Positions 50,241 through 57,998 of a stretch of 64,000 nucleotides of DNA are shown here, piece by piece; positions within the stretch are counted from its first letter, which is position 1; the number at the start of each line of letters is the position of its first letter. The DNA lies in the NCBI GenBank assembly GCA_021325145.1, contig JAJPHR010000103.1, positions 145,396 through 209,395 of the forward strand, in the 5' to 3' direction. The position numbers and the translations under genes were made by a program. Under the pieces are notes generated by a model. The model worked only from the letters and a program-made list of their open reading frames with translations, had not been told where the DNA came from and ran no database searches. The DNA is from Verrucomicrobiota bacterium. GTDB lineage: Bacteria > Verrucomicrobiota > Verrucomicrobiia > Limisphaerales > Pedosphaeraceae.

Positions 50241-51362
50241 ATGAGCGATCACGATCATCACGACCACGATCACAGCCACGAGCATCATTCGCACGATGCT
50301 CCACCACCGTCTGTGCCGGTGGCCGAGGATGCTGGCTCGCAGGCCCTGTCTGACGCATTGAAGAGCAGTTTCGCCATCGTCAAGGTGGCCATGGGAGTGC
50401 TGGTGGTTGTTTTCCTCGGGTCCGGTTTCTTCACGGTGCAACAGAACGAAAGGGCGATCAAGCTTCACTTCGGCAAGCCCGTGGGTGAGGGCAACAAAGC
50501 TTTGTTGGGTCCGGGGCTGCATTGGGGTTTTCCCTATCCGATTGATGAAGTGAAGAAGGTTCCCATTACGGACATCCAGGAGGTCAAATCCACGGTGGGC
50601 TGGTACGCCACGACCCCCGAGCAGGAGCTTAATAATTCGGAGCCTCCAGCCGGCCCATCGCTGAACCCGGCGCTGGACGGTTATACCATCACCGGTGACG
50701 GCAATATCATTCACACCCGCGCGACGCTTTCTTATCGCATCGAAGACCCAATCCGGTTTGCGTTTGATTTCGTCAATGCCTCCAATGCCGTGCAGAGCGC
50801 CCTGGACAATGCCTTGATCTATGCCTCCGCCCGTTACGCAGTCGATGATGTGTTGACGCGCGACAAGACCGGTTTCCGTGAACGCGTGCAGGCGCGGGTC
50901 GATGAGTTGATCCAGAAGGAGAAACTGGGCATTGTCATCGAGCAGTGCGTGGTGGAGAGCAAACCGCCGCGCCAGTGCAAGCAGGCGTTCGATGCAGTGC
51001 TCACCGCCGTTTCCACCCGCGACGCGGCCCACAACGACGCCGTGAAATACGAAAACCAGATCCTGAGCCAGGCGTCAGCGGAAGCGACCAGCCGAACCAA
51101 TGCCGCCGAAGTCGATAGCGCCCGGCTCGTTGGCTCGGTGAAAGCCGAGGCGCAGCGGTTCAACGATTTGCTGCCCAGCTACCGGACCAACCCGGTCCTG
51201 TTCGCGAGCATCCTGCTCAACGAGAAAATCACTGAAGTGCTGACCAACGCGCAGGAGAAGTTTTATGTGCCTGAGAACGTGGGTGGCGGAAAACCGGAAC
51301 TGCGTTTACAATTGAGCCGTGAACCAGCGAAAACCGGCATCTTGACGGCACCAACCCGATAA
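50241..51362 (+). CDS. SPFH/Band-7 protein, HflK-like with His/Asp-rich N-terminus
   Basis: A 373-residue SPFH protein. The first 20 residues are a His/Asp-rich tail (HDHHDHDHSHEHHSHDAP), unlike the Gly-rich one of usual HflK. A membrane helix (about 46-68) and an SPFH domain (VQQNERAIKLHFGKPVGEGN, GLHWGFPYPIDEVKKV) follow, then the C-terminal helix with SQASAEATSRTNAAEVDSAR. The His-rich tail probably binds Zn, Ni or Co. A similar tail opens the next gene, so the two proteins may share a metal-related role. Confidence 0.86.
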   Translation: MSDHDHHDHDHSHEHHSHDAPPPSVPVAEDAGSQALSDALKSSFAIVKVAMGVLVVVFLGSGFFTVQQNERAIKLHFGKPVGEGNKALLGPGLHWGFPYPIDEVKKVPITDIQEVKSTVGWYATTPEQELNNSEPPAGPSLNPALDGYTITGDGNIIHTRATLSYRIEDPIRFAFDFVNASNAVQSALDNALIYASARYAVDDVLTRDKTGFRERVQARVDELIQKEKLGIVIEQCVVESKPPRQCKQAFDAVLTAVSTRDAAHNDAVKYENQILSQASAEATSRTNAAEVDSARLVGSVKAEAQRFNDLLPSYRTNPVLFASILLNEKITEVLTNAQEKFYVPENVGGGKPELRLQLSREPAKTGILTAPTR

Positions 51363-51373
51363 TCTGAAGTACT

Positions 51374-53401
51374 ATGCAAGTCACATCGCTATTAAGCCAG
51401 CAAGGACACGACCACGATCACGATCATGACCACGAGGGGTGCGCCTCCTGCGGGCATGATCACGAACACACCCCGGTGCGGCTCAAACAGACGCTCGTCG
51501 GCGTGGTCTTCGTCATCAATGCCTTCGTGGTGGACTGGCTGTTTGACTCGGCGCACACCGTTGCCAGCGCCAGCGCCATGATTGGAGCGATTATTCTCGG
51601 ATACCCCATCGTCTGGACCTCGATTAAGGACCTGAAACGTGGTGTTCTCACCATTAATGAGTTGGTCGGGATTGCGGTGCTGGCCGCGTTTGCCTCGACC
51701 GATTATAAAACGGCGGGAGTGGTCGCGTTTTTCATGCTGATGGGTGAGATCATCGAAACTCGCACGGCGGAAGGCGCGCGCCAATCCATCGAGTCGCTGA
51801 TCAAACTGACTCCGACTAAGGCGCGTCGCATTACTGCCAAGGGCGAGGAGGAAGTCGCGGCCAAGGATTTGGCGGTGGGCGATGTCATCCGCATCCGGCC
51901 AGGCGACAACGTGGCGGCGGACGGCGTGGTCGTCACGGGCCAGGGCTCGTTCAACCAGGCCACGATCACGGGCGAATCGCTGCCGGTGGATAAAAAGCCG
52001 GGCGACGAACTGTTCGCCGGCACACAGAATTTGACGGGTGTTTTGGAAGTGAGGGTTAGCCGCGCCGGCCAGGATACGACGCTGGGCCGGGTGCGCGAAT
52101 TGATCCTCGCAGCGGAGAAAACCAAGCTGCCGATCATGCGCATCATCGACCAATACATGGGCTTTTATACGCCGCTCGTGCTGGTCATTGGCGCGCTGGT
52201 CTGGGCGTTCACTCGCGATTTGAACCGTGTTATTTCGGTGCTGGTGGTTTCCTGTCCGTGCGCGTTCATTCTCGCGACGCCCACGGCCATGGTCGCGGCG
52301 CTCTCGGCGGCCGCGCGGCTCGGCATTCTGATCAAAAACGTGAGCGACATCGAACTGGCGGCCAAGATCAACGCCTTCGTCTTCGACAAGACCGGCACCC
52401 TGACCACGGGCAAGCTGGCGGTGAGCCGGTTGGCCCCGTTGAATGGGACCGCGCCGGCGGAATTGTTGCGGGCGGCGGCATCGGCGGAGAAGTACAGCAA
52501 TCATCCCACCGCCAAGGCGCTGGCTCAACTCGCCGGCGAGGCGGGCGTGCCGCTCAGCGAGCCCAGGAATTTCGCCGAAACGGCCGGGCGCGGCATCAAG
52601 GCGGAGGTGGATGGCCGGGCGATTCTCGTGGGCCGCGCGCAGTGGCTCAAGGACAATGGCGTGACGGAGGATTTCCTGAAAGCCGTCGATTTAAATGAGA
52701 CCGAAGGGTTCAGCCTGCTGTTCGTGGCGCGCGACGGGCAATGCATCGGTTGGGTGGGCTTGCAGGACCAGACGCGGGCCGACGCCCGCGAGTCGTTGGT
52801 GGAATTGAAGCAAAGCGGCGTGCGGCGCATCGCCATGATTTCCGGCGACCGCCAGCCCGTGGCCACCCGTGTGGCGCGCGAGATTGGCTGCGAAGAGGCG
52901 GTGGGCGATTGCCTGCCGCAGAACAAGGTGGAATTTGTGCGCGCGATCAAGCTCAAGGGCTATCGCGTGGCGGTGGTGGGCGACGGCGTCAACGACGCGC
53001 CCGCGCTGGCGGCCGGCGACATTGGCATCGCGATGGGCGCGGCGGGCAGCGAGGTGGCCATTCACAGCGCCACCATCGCCTTGATGAACAACGATCTGCG
53101 CCGGCTGCCGTTCCTTGTGAAGCTGTCGCGCAGCACGCGATTAGTGATCAACCAGAACTTCCTTTTCGGCGTGCTGTTCATCATCACCGGCCTGTCCCTC
53201 GCCGCGTTCGGCTATTTGAACCCAATCGTTGCCGCCATCATGCACAACGCCGGCTCGTTGATCGTGATTTTCAACAGCGCGCGGTTGGTGCGCAAGGGCG
53301 AGGAACTGGAGCACTACCAGCCTGAGACGGTTGAACCGTCGGGCCGCCCCGGCGGTCAAAAACCTGCCGCTCCGGCGCAATTGACGCCGAAACTGGCGTG
53401 A
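51374..53401 (+). CDS. Heavy-metal P1B-type ATPase with His-rich N-terminus
   Basis: A 675-residue P-type ATPase. After a His/Asp-rich tail with a Cys pair (QGHDHDHDHDHEGCASCGHD) there is no HMA domain. Core motifs: the actuator TGES (ATITGESLPVDKKPGDELFA), the metal-site CPC (VVSCPCAFILATPTA), phosphorylation site FDKTGTLTTGK, HP motif (YSNHPTAKALA), and GDGVNDAPALAAGDIGIAMG. The last helix has MHNAGSLIVIFNSARLVR. It pumps soft or transition-metal ions out of the cytosol. Metal (Zn, Cd, Co, Mn or Ni) cannot be set from sequence. It is in the operon 12 bases after the SPFH gene. Confidence 0.93.
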   Translation: MQVTSLLSQQGHDHDHDHDHEGCASCGHDHEHTPVRLKQTLVGVVFVINAFVVDWLFDSAHTVASASAMIGAIILGYPIVWTSIKDLKRGVLTINELVGIAVLAAFASTDYKTAGVVAFFMLMGEIIETRTAEGARQSIESLIKLTPTKARRITAKGEEEVAAKDLAVGDVIRIRPGDNVAADGVVVTGQGSFNQATITGESLPVDKKPGDELFAGTQNLTGVLEVRVSRAGQDTTLGRVRELILAAEKTKLPIMRIIDQYMGFYTPLVLVIGALVWAFTRDLNRVISVLVVSCPCAFILATPTAMVAALSAAARLGILIKNVSDIELAAKINAFVFDKTGTLTTGKLAVSRLAPLNGTAPAELLRAAASAEKYSNHPTAKALAQLAGEAGVPLSEPRNFAETAGRGIKAEVDGRAILVGRAQWLKDNGVTEDFLKAVDLNETEGFSLLFVARDGQCIGWVGLQDQTRADARESLVELKQSGVRRIAMISGDRQPVATRVAREIGCEEAVGDCLPQNKVEFVRAIKLKGYRVAVVGDGVNDAPALAAGDIGIAMGAAGSEVAIHSATIALMNNDLRRLPFLVKLSRSTRLVINQNFLFGVLFIITGLSLAAFGYLNPIVAAIMHNAGSLIVIFNSARLVRKGEELEHYQPETVEPSGRPGGQKPAAPAQLTPKLA

Positions 53402-53416
53402 GAGACGGTTTGGCGC

Positions 53417-53751
53417 ATGTCATCCCTCCGATTAGAGCAACGGATGTTTTCCAGGGGAAAACAGTCCTTTGAATTGCGGGATGAAGAGAATGTTGTCCGC
53501 GTTACTACCAGCAAAGGTGGCAACTCGCACGAATACACGTTGCCGATCGAAATCATTTCACCCAAGCCTAGCCGGGTCAAGCGATTGGATGTTCAAATGC
53601 GCCCTCGCCAACGCTTTCACCTGCGGATGAACTTCGCAAGCTGGGCGAACTCCGAAAAGACGGAGTCCTTTCGGAAGAAGAGTTCGTCCAAGCCAAGGCC
53701 AAGGTTCTTGCCGGCATGGAAAAGCAATCTATTGGGTTCAAGCTGGAATAA
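53417..53751 (+). pseudogene. SHOCT-domain protein gene with apparent frameshift
   Basis: From the ATG at 53417 the frame gives a short beta-rich start (MSSLRLEQRMFSRGKQSFEL to EYTLPIEIIS). The frame at +2 relative to it has a TAG at 53569, then encodes a textbook SHOCT domain (ADELRKLGELRKDGVLSEEE, FVQAKAKVLAG) and ends at 53751, just before the next gene. That frame has no start codon of its own, so a single-base shift after 53571 is the simplest reading. It may be a real mutation or an assembly error. SHOCT domains often mediate oligomerisation in envelope proteins. Confidence 0.7.
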
Positions 53752-53757
53752 GTGATT

Positions 53758-54963
53758 ATGACCACCACCGAAACCACTCCGCACTCCGCACTCCGCACTC
53801 CGAATTCGGAAGAGGTCGTCATTGCCGTCCGCGGGCTGACCAAGGTGTTCAAGGACTTTTGGGGCCGGTCAAAGGCGCGGGCGGTGGATAATGTGGATTT
53901 CGAAGTCCGGCGCGGCGAAGTCTTTGGCCTGCTCGGACCGAATGGTTCCGGAAAATCCACGACCGTCAAAATGCTGTTGGGGCTGCTTTATCCCACCAAA
54001 GGACACATCGAAGTGTTCGGCCATTCCCCGCGGCATGTCGCCACCAAATCGCGCATCGGTTATCTGCCGGAGGAATCGTATCTTTACCGGTATCTCAACT
54101 CGCATGAGACGCTGGACTTCTTCGGCAATTTGTTCCGGCTGCCCGGCGGCGAGCGGGAAAAGCGGTCGGAGCAACTGCTGGAAATGGTTGGCTTGAGCCA
54201 GACCCGCACCCGGGCGGTGGGCGAGTTTTCGAAGGGTATGCAGCGGCGCATCGGGCTGGCCCAGGCGCTCATCAACGACCCGGACCTCGTCATTCTGGAC
54301 GAACCCACGGCGGGACTCGATCCCATCGGCTGCCGGGAAGTGAAGGACTTGATCCTGGCCCTGGCGCGTCGCGGCAAGACGGTGATCCTGAGCAGCCATT
54401 TGCTTTCGGACGTGGAAGACGTTTGTGATCGCGTGGTGATTTATTACGGCGGCAAGATTCAGGCGATGGGCACGTTGAAGGAGTTGCTTGCCACGCCGGA
54501 CGCGGTTCGCATCACCACGCCGGTGTTGCCGCGTGAAACCATGGAACGAGTGTTGGAATTGATCCGAAAGGATGCCGCCGTCGATAAGATACGCATCGAC
54601 AATCCGACGCAAAACCTGGAGAGCTACTTTTTGGATGTCGTCCAGAAAGCACGCCAGGCGGCGGAGGAAACTTCCGGGGCCACCTCGGGCCACAAAGTGG
54701 CGGCTTACTTGCGCGGAGACGGAGAGGCGAAGCCCGCCCCGGATAAAATCCTGGAACGCCTGACGACGGCGCAAACGACTGCCAGCGTGCCTGCGCCCGC
54801 ACCCACGCCGGCGGTGAGCGAAACCGTGGACAGCAAGAAACTTGAAACGCTCACGCGCACGCCTGAGCAACCCGTGCCTGCGCCGGTTGAACCCAAGCCG
54901 GCGAAGGTTGACCTGGACAAGGCCAACGAAAAACTTTCGTCGCTTTTGGGGAAAACGAAATGA
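53758..54963 (+). CDS. ABC transporter ATP-binding protein (CcmA/NosF-like) with C-terminal extension
   Basis: A 401-residue ATPase. Walker A is LLGPNGSGKSTTVKM, signature FSKGMQRRIGLAQALI, Walker B DLVILDEPTAGLDPI, H-loop SSHLLSDVEDV. Length beyond the usual 300 comes from a Pro/Thr/Ala-rich tail (after residue 300, TTAQTTASVPAPAPTPAVSE). The N-terminus includes four 7-base CACTCCG repeats that code for PHSALRTPN. It probably energises the 54990 permease and perhaps the 46417 subunit. The GTG at 53752 is an alternative start. Confidence 0.93.
   Translation: MTTTETTPHSALRTPNSEEVVIAVRGLTKVFKDFWGRSKARAVDNVDFEVRRGEVFGLLGPNGSGKSTTVKMLLGLLYPTKGHIEVFGHSPRHVATKSRIGYLPEESYLYRYLNSHETLDFFGNLFRLPGGEREKRSEQLLEMVGLSQTRTRAVGEFSKGMQRRIGLAQALINDPDLVILDEPTAGLDPIGCREVKDLILALARRGKTVILSSHLLSDVEDVCDRVVIYYGGKIQAMGTLKELLATPDAVRITTPVLPRETMERVLELIRKDAAVDKIRIDNPTQNLESYFLDVVQKARQAAEETSGATSGHKVAAYLRGDGEAKPAPDKILERLTTAQTTASVPAPAPTPAVSETVDSKKLETLTRTPEQPVPAPVEPKPAKVDLDKANEKLSSLLGKTK
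53775..53802 (+). repeat. Four CACTCCG repeats in an ATPase leader
   Basis: Four perfect 7-base units in tandem lie in the first codons of the ABC ATPase gene. Because 7 is not a multiple of 3, a change in copy number would shift the frame, so this tract could switch expression. Confidence 0.7.
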
Positions 54964-54989
54964 GGAGCTTGCGGCCAGTCCGCTAGATC

Positions 54990-56387
54990 ATGCAGAAGAT
55001 TTACGCCATTGTCATTCTGACCTGGAAGGCCGCCTTCCGCTACCGCCTGTTTTGGGTGCTTGCCTCCCTGCTGCTGGTGGCGGTGGTAGGGCTGCCGCTG
55101 TTGCTCAAGGATGACGGCACGGTGGAAGGGGTTGCGCAAATTCTGCTGACGTACACCCTCGGCGCGGTCACGGGCATTTTAGGCCTGTGCACACTTTGGC
55201 TGGCGTGCGGCACGCTGGCGCGGGACGTCGAGGATTGCCAGATACAGATGGTGGTGGTCAAACCCATTGCCCGCTGGCAAATCTGGCTGGGCAAATGGCT
55301 GGGATTGGTCACGCTGAATGCCGCGTTGCTGGGATTGTCCGGGTTGAGCATCTACGGCCTGATCGAGTTGCGCGCCAACCGCCTGCCGCCAGACCAGCGC
55401 GCCCGTTTGAAATACGAAGTGCTCGTGGCGCGCGCCTCCGTGAAGGAAGAGGGCGTGGAGCAATTGATCGATGAGACGACTGACAAGGCTTTCCAGCAGC
55501 GGATGGAAAAGGGCCTTCCAAAAGGAGTCGATCCCCGCGCGGCCAAGGCGCAATTGCGCGAACAGGTGAAGGCCGAGTATCAAATCGCGCCGCCAGGCAA
55601 GACCGGGGCGATTCATCGTCCCTGGATCATCCATCTGGGGCGCGCGAAGGATTCATTGAAAGGCGAGCCATTGTTCCTGCGCATCAAATTCAACTCGGGG
55701 GACTACAACTCTTCGGGGACTTACTATGTCCAATGGATGATCGGCTCGTCGTCCAGCGTGCGGCCCTGGCGCAGCGAGGTCATGAGCCTGGCCGCGGAAA
55801 CGTTCCATGAGTTCCCCATTCCGCCTGACCTGTTTGACGAGAAGGGCGACCTCATGATCTTTTTGCTCAATCTCAATGACACCACGCTGCTGTTTCCACT
55901 CGATGAAGGGATGGAAGTGCTGTATCGCGAGGGCGGTTTCGGCCTCAACTTTGCTCGCGGTCTGGGCATCATCCTTTGCTGGATGGCGTTGTTGACGACC
56001 CTGGGCCTGGCTGCCGCGAGTTTTATGTCGTTCCCGGTGGCCGCGTTCTGTTCGCTGGCAATTTTGGCGATTGGCTTGTGCAGCGGCACGCTGTCGAACG
56101 TCGTGCAGGAAGGGACGGTCATGGGTTACAACGAGGAGAGTGGGAAGTCGGGCCATTCACCCGTCGACCTGGTGCTGGTGCCGACGTTTCGCGGCCTGCT
56201 CGAAGTGATTCAACTGGTCCAGCAATTTTCACCCATTGATGCGCTCAGCACGGGGCGCATGATTACCTGGGGCCAGTTCAGCCTGGCCATTGGCCAAATT
56301 GTGCTGCTGCTGGGCGGAGCCATCGGCGTGTTCGGAATTTTCGTTTTCAGCCGGCGGGAACTGGCCACCGCGCAAGGAACCAACTGA
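54990..56387 (+). CDS. ABC-2 type permease with large extracytoplasmic insert
   Basis: A 465-residue permease. Two helices near the start (WKAAFRYRLFWVLASLLLVA, ILLTYTLGAVTGILGLCTLW), then a conserved DCQIQMVVVKPIARWQIWLGKW loop and a further helix. A ~190-residue soluble insert follows (about 125-310; RLKYEVLVARASVKEEGVEQ through DEGMEVLYREGG), before four more helices to the end. The insert includes a Ser-rich beta segment (SGDYNSSGTYYVQWMIGSSS). It begins 26 bases after the ATPase gene and ends 8 bases before the helical-repeat protein. It resembles GldG/NosY-type systems. Confidence 0.85.
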   Translation: MQKIYAIVILTWKAAFRYRLFWVLASLLLVAVVGLPLLLKDDGTVEGVAQILLTYTLGAVTGILGLCTLWLACGTLARDVEDCQIQMVVVKPIARWQIWLGKWLGLVTLNAALLGLSGLSIYGLIELRANRLPPDQRARLKYEVLVARASVKEEGVEQLIDETTDKAFQQRMEKGLPKGVDPRAAKAQLREQVKAEYQIAPPGKTGAIHRPWIIHLGRAKDSLKGEPLFLRIKFNSGDYNSSGTYYVQWMIGSSSSVRPWRSEVMSLAAETFHEFPIPPDLFDEKGDLMIFLLNLNDTTLLFPLDEGMEVLYREGGFGLNFARGLGIILCWMALLTTLGLAAASFMSFPVAAFCSLAILAIGLCSGTLSNVVQEGTVMGYNEESGKSGHSPVDLVLVPTFRGLLEVIQLVQQFSPIDALSTGRMITWGQFSLAIGQIVLLLGGAIGVFGIFVFSRRELATAQGTN

Positions 56388-56395
56388 GCCGCTCC

Positions 56396-57889
56396 ATGTC
56401 GCCCAGATTATACAAAGCCCTGTTGGGAACAATCGCCGTGGTGCTGCTGGTCTGCGTGTCCGTGCTGGAACGCCACCTGAATCATGAGCGGGACGTGCTG
56501 GGTTTGACCCGCTACACGGAACTGAGAGGCGCGCCGCCGGTGCTGGCGATGACCACCGTGGCGCTGGGCGGTTTCCGCGGGCTGATCTCGAATGCGCTGT
56601 GGATTCGGGCCAACGATTTGCAGGATGACGGCAAGTATTTCGAGATGGTGCAATTGGCCGATTGGATCACCAAATTGGAGCCGCACTTCACCCAGGTCTG
56701 GCTCGTGCAGGCCTGGAACATGGCCTACAACATTTCCGTGAAATTCAAGGATCCGCCGGATCGCTGGCGCTGGGTCCAGCGCGGCACTGAACTTCTGCGG
56801 GACGATGGCTTGCGTTACAACCCCGACGATGTCCTGATCCATCGCGAACTGGCCTGGTTTTTCCAGCACAAAATGGGCGCAAACCTCGACGATGCGCATC
56901 TCTATTACAAACAGATGTGGGCCAATGAAATGTCCAGGGTGCTTGGCACCAATGGGGCCGTGAACTGGAATGCGCTGATTCACCCCACCACCCCGGACGA
57001 GATCGAACGCACGAACATCCTCCGCGCCAAGTATAAATTGGATCCGGTTTTCATGAAGCAGGTGGACGAAACGGACGGCCCGCTGGAATGGCGGTTGCCG
57101 GAGGCGCATGCGATCTATTGGGCCGCGCAAGGCCTTGAAGCGGCCAAACGGAACGAGCGCAAGATCAATCCCGACGACCTGATCACATTGCGGCGCGTAA
57201 TCTATCAATCCATGCAGTTGAGTTTTCAGCGGGGCCGGTTGATTGCGAATGAAGCCGACCGCAGCTTCGAATTCGGCCCGAACCTGGCGATTATTCCCAA
57301 AGCGAGCGCCGCCTACGAACAGGCCATGGAAGACGATCCGAAGAATCGCGACCACATCGAGACCGCGCATCGAAATTTTTTGCGGGACGCGGTCTGGTTT
57401 CTCTACACCTACAACCGGGAGGCGGACGCGCAAGCGTGGTTTAAATACCTGGGGGAAAAATATCCGAACAAGCCCTTGATGGAGAGCGACACCAATTCTT
57501 TTCCGCGCAACGTCACACTGGAACGCTACTGCCTGGATCGCATCCAGGAAGAGGTGGGCGATACCTCTGCGAGCAATACCAGGGCGATACTTGAAGGTTT
57601 GGAGCGCTCCGCTTTGAAGAGCCTGGCCATCGGGGATCCCGACCGCTATCTTGGGCTTGAGGGCCTGGCCAAAAAGGTCCTGCAGACCTATAATTCCAAG
57701 ATTCAGGGCACCGCAACGAACCGTGTGTCAATGGCCCCGCTGTCGGAAATCCGACAGGTGGTGCTCAATCGCGTGCTGGACAATGAGTTTTCGCCCGAGT
57801 TGTCGGACCGATTGCGAACGGAACTGAGGTTGCCAGCACGGGCCAACCCGCCGACCAACGCGGTTCCGACGGAGGAAAATAGAAAGTAG
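56396..57889 (+). CDS. Helical-repeat membrane-anchored protein of unknown function
   Basis: A 497-residue protein with one N-terminal helix (LLGTIAVVLLVCVSVLERHL) and a long all-helical soluble part. Repeats have a TPR-like look (QLADWITKLEPHFTQVWLVQ, ELAWFFQHKMGANLDDAHLY, AVWFLYTYNREADAQAWFKY). A conserved-looking motif FRGLISNALWIRANDLQDDG follows the helix. It is the last gene of the operon (8 bases after the permease). A scaffold or assembly factor for the ABC system is plausible, not shown. Confidence 0.7.
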   Translation: MSPRLYKALLGTIAVVLLVCVSVLERHLNHERDVLGLTRYTELRGAPPVLAMTTVALGGFRGLISNALWIRANDLQDDGKYFEMVQLADWITKLEPHFTQVWLVQAWNMAYNISVKFKDPPDRWRWVQRGTELLRDDGLRYNPDDVLIHRELAWFFQHKMGANLDDAHLYYKQMWANEMSRVLGTNGAVNWNALIHPTTPDEIERTNILRAKYKLDPVFMKQVDETDGPLEWRLPEAHAIYWAAQGLEAAKRNERKINPDDLITLRRVIYQSMQLSFQRGRLIANEADRSFEFGPNLAIIPKASAAYEQAMEDDPKNRDHIETAHRNFLRDAVWFLYTYNREADAQAWFKYLGEKYPNKPLMESDTNSFPRNVTLERYCLDRIQEEVGDTSASNTRAILEGLERSALKSLAIGDPDRYLGLEGLAKKVLQTYNSKIQGTATNRVSMAPLSEIRQVVLNRVLDNEFSPELSDRLRTELRLPARANPPTNAVPTEENRK

Positions 57890-57998
57890 AGCGGCCTTCG
57901 ACTGGAGGATTAAACGGCCGGGTGACGAATAATCGGCTGTAAACCCTTCTTCCGGGGTTGCGCGGGTGGAGGGACATCACTTACGTTACGCGGTCTTA

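Noticed and set aside
53417..53755. Intact 112-residue gene
   Set aside because: The end of this frame (Arg/Ser/Lys-rich) is a shifted reading of a clear SHOCT domain in another frame, so I treat it as frameshifted.
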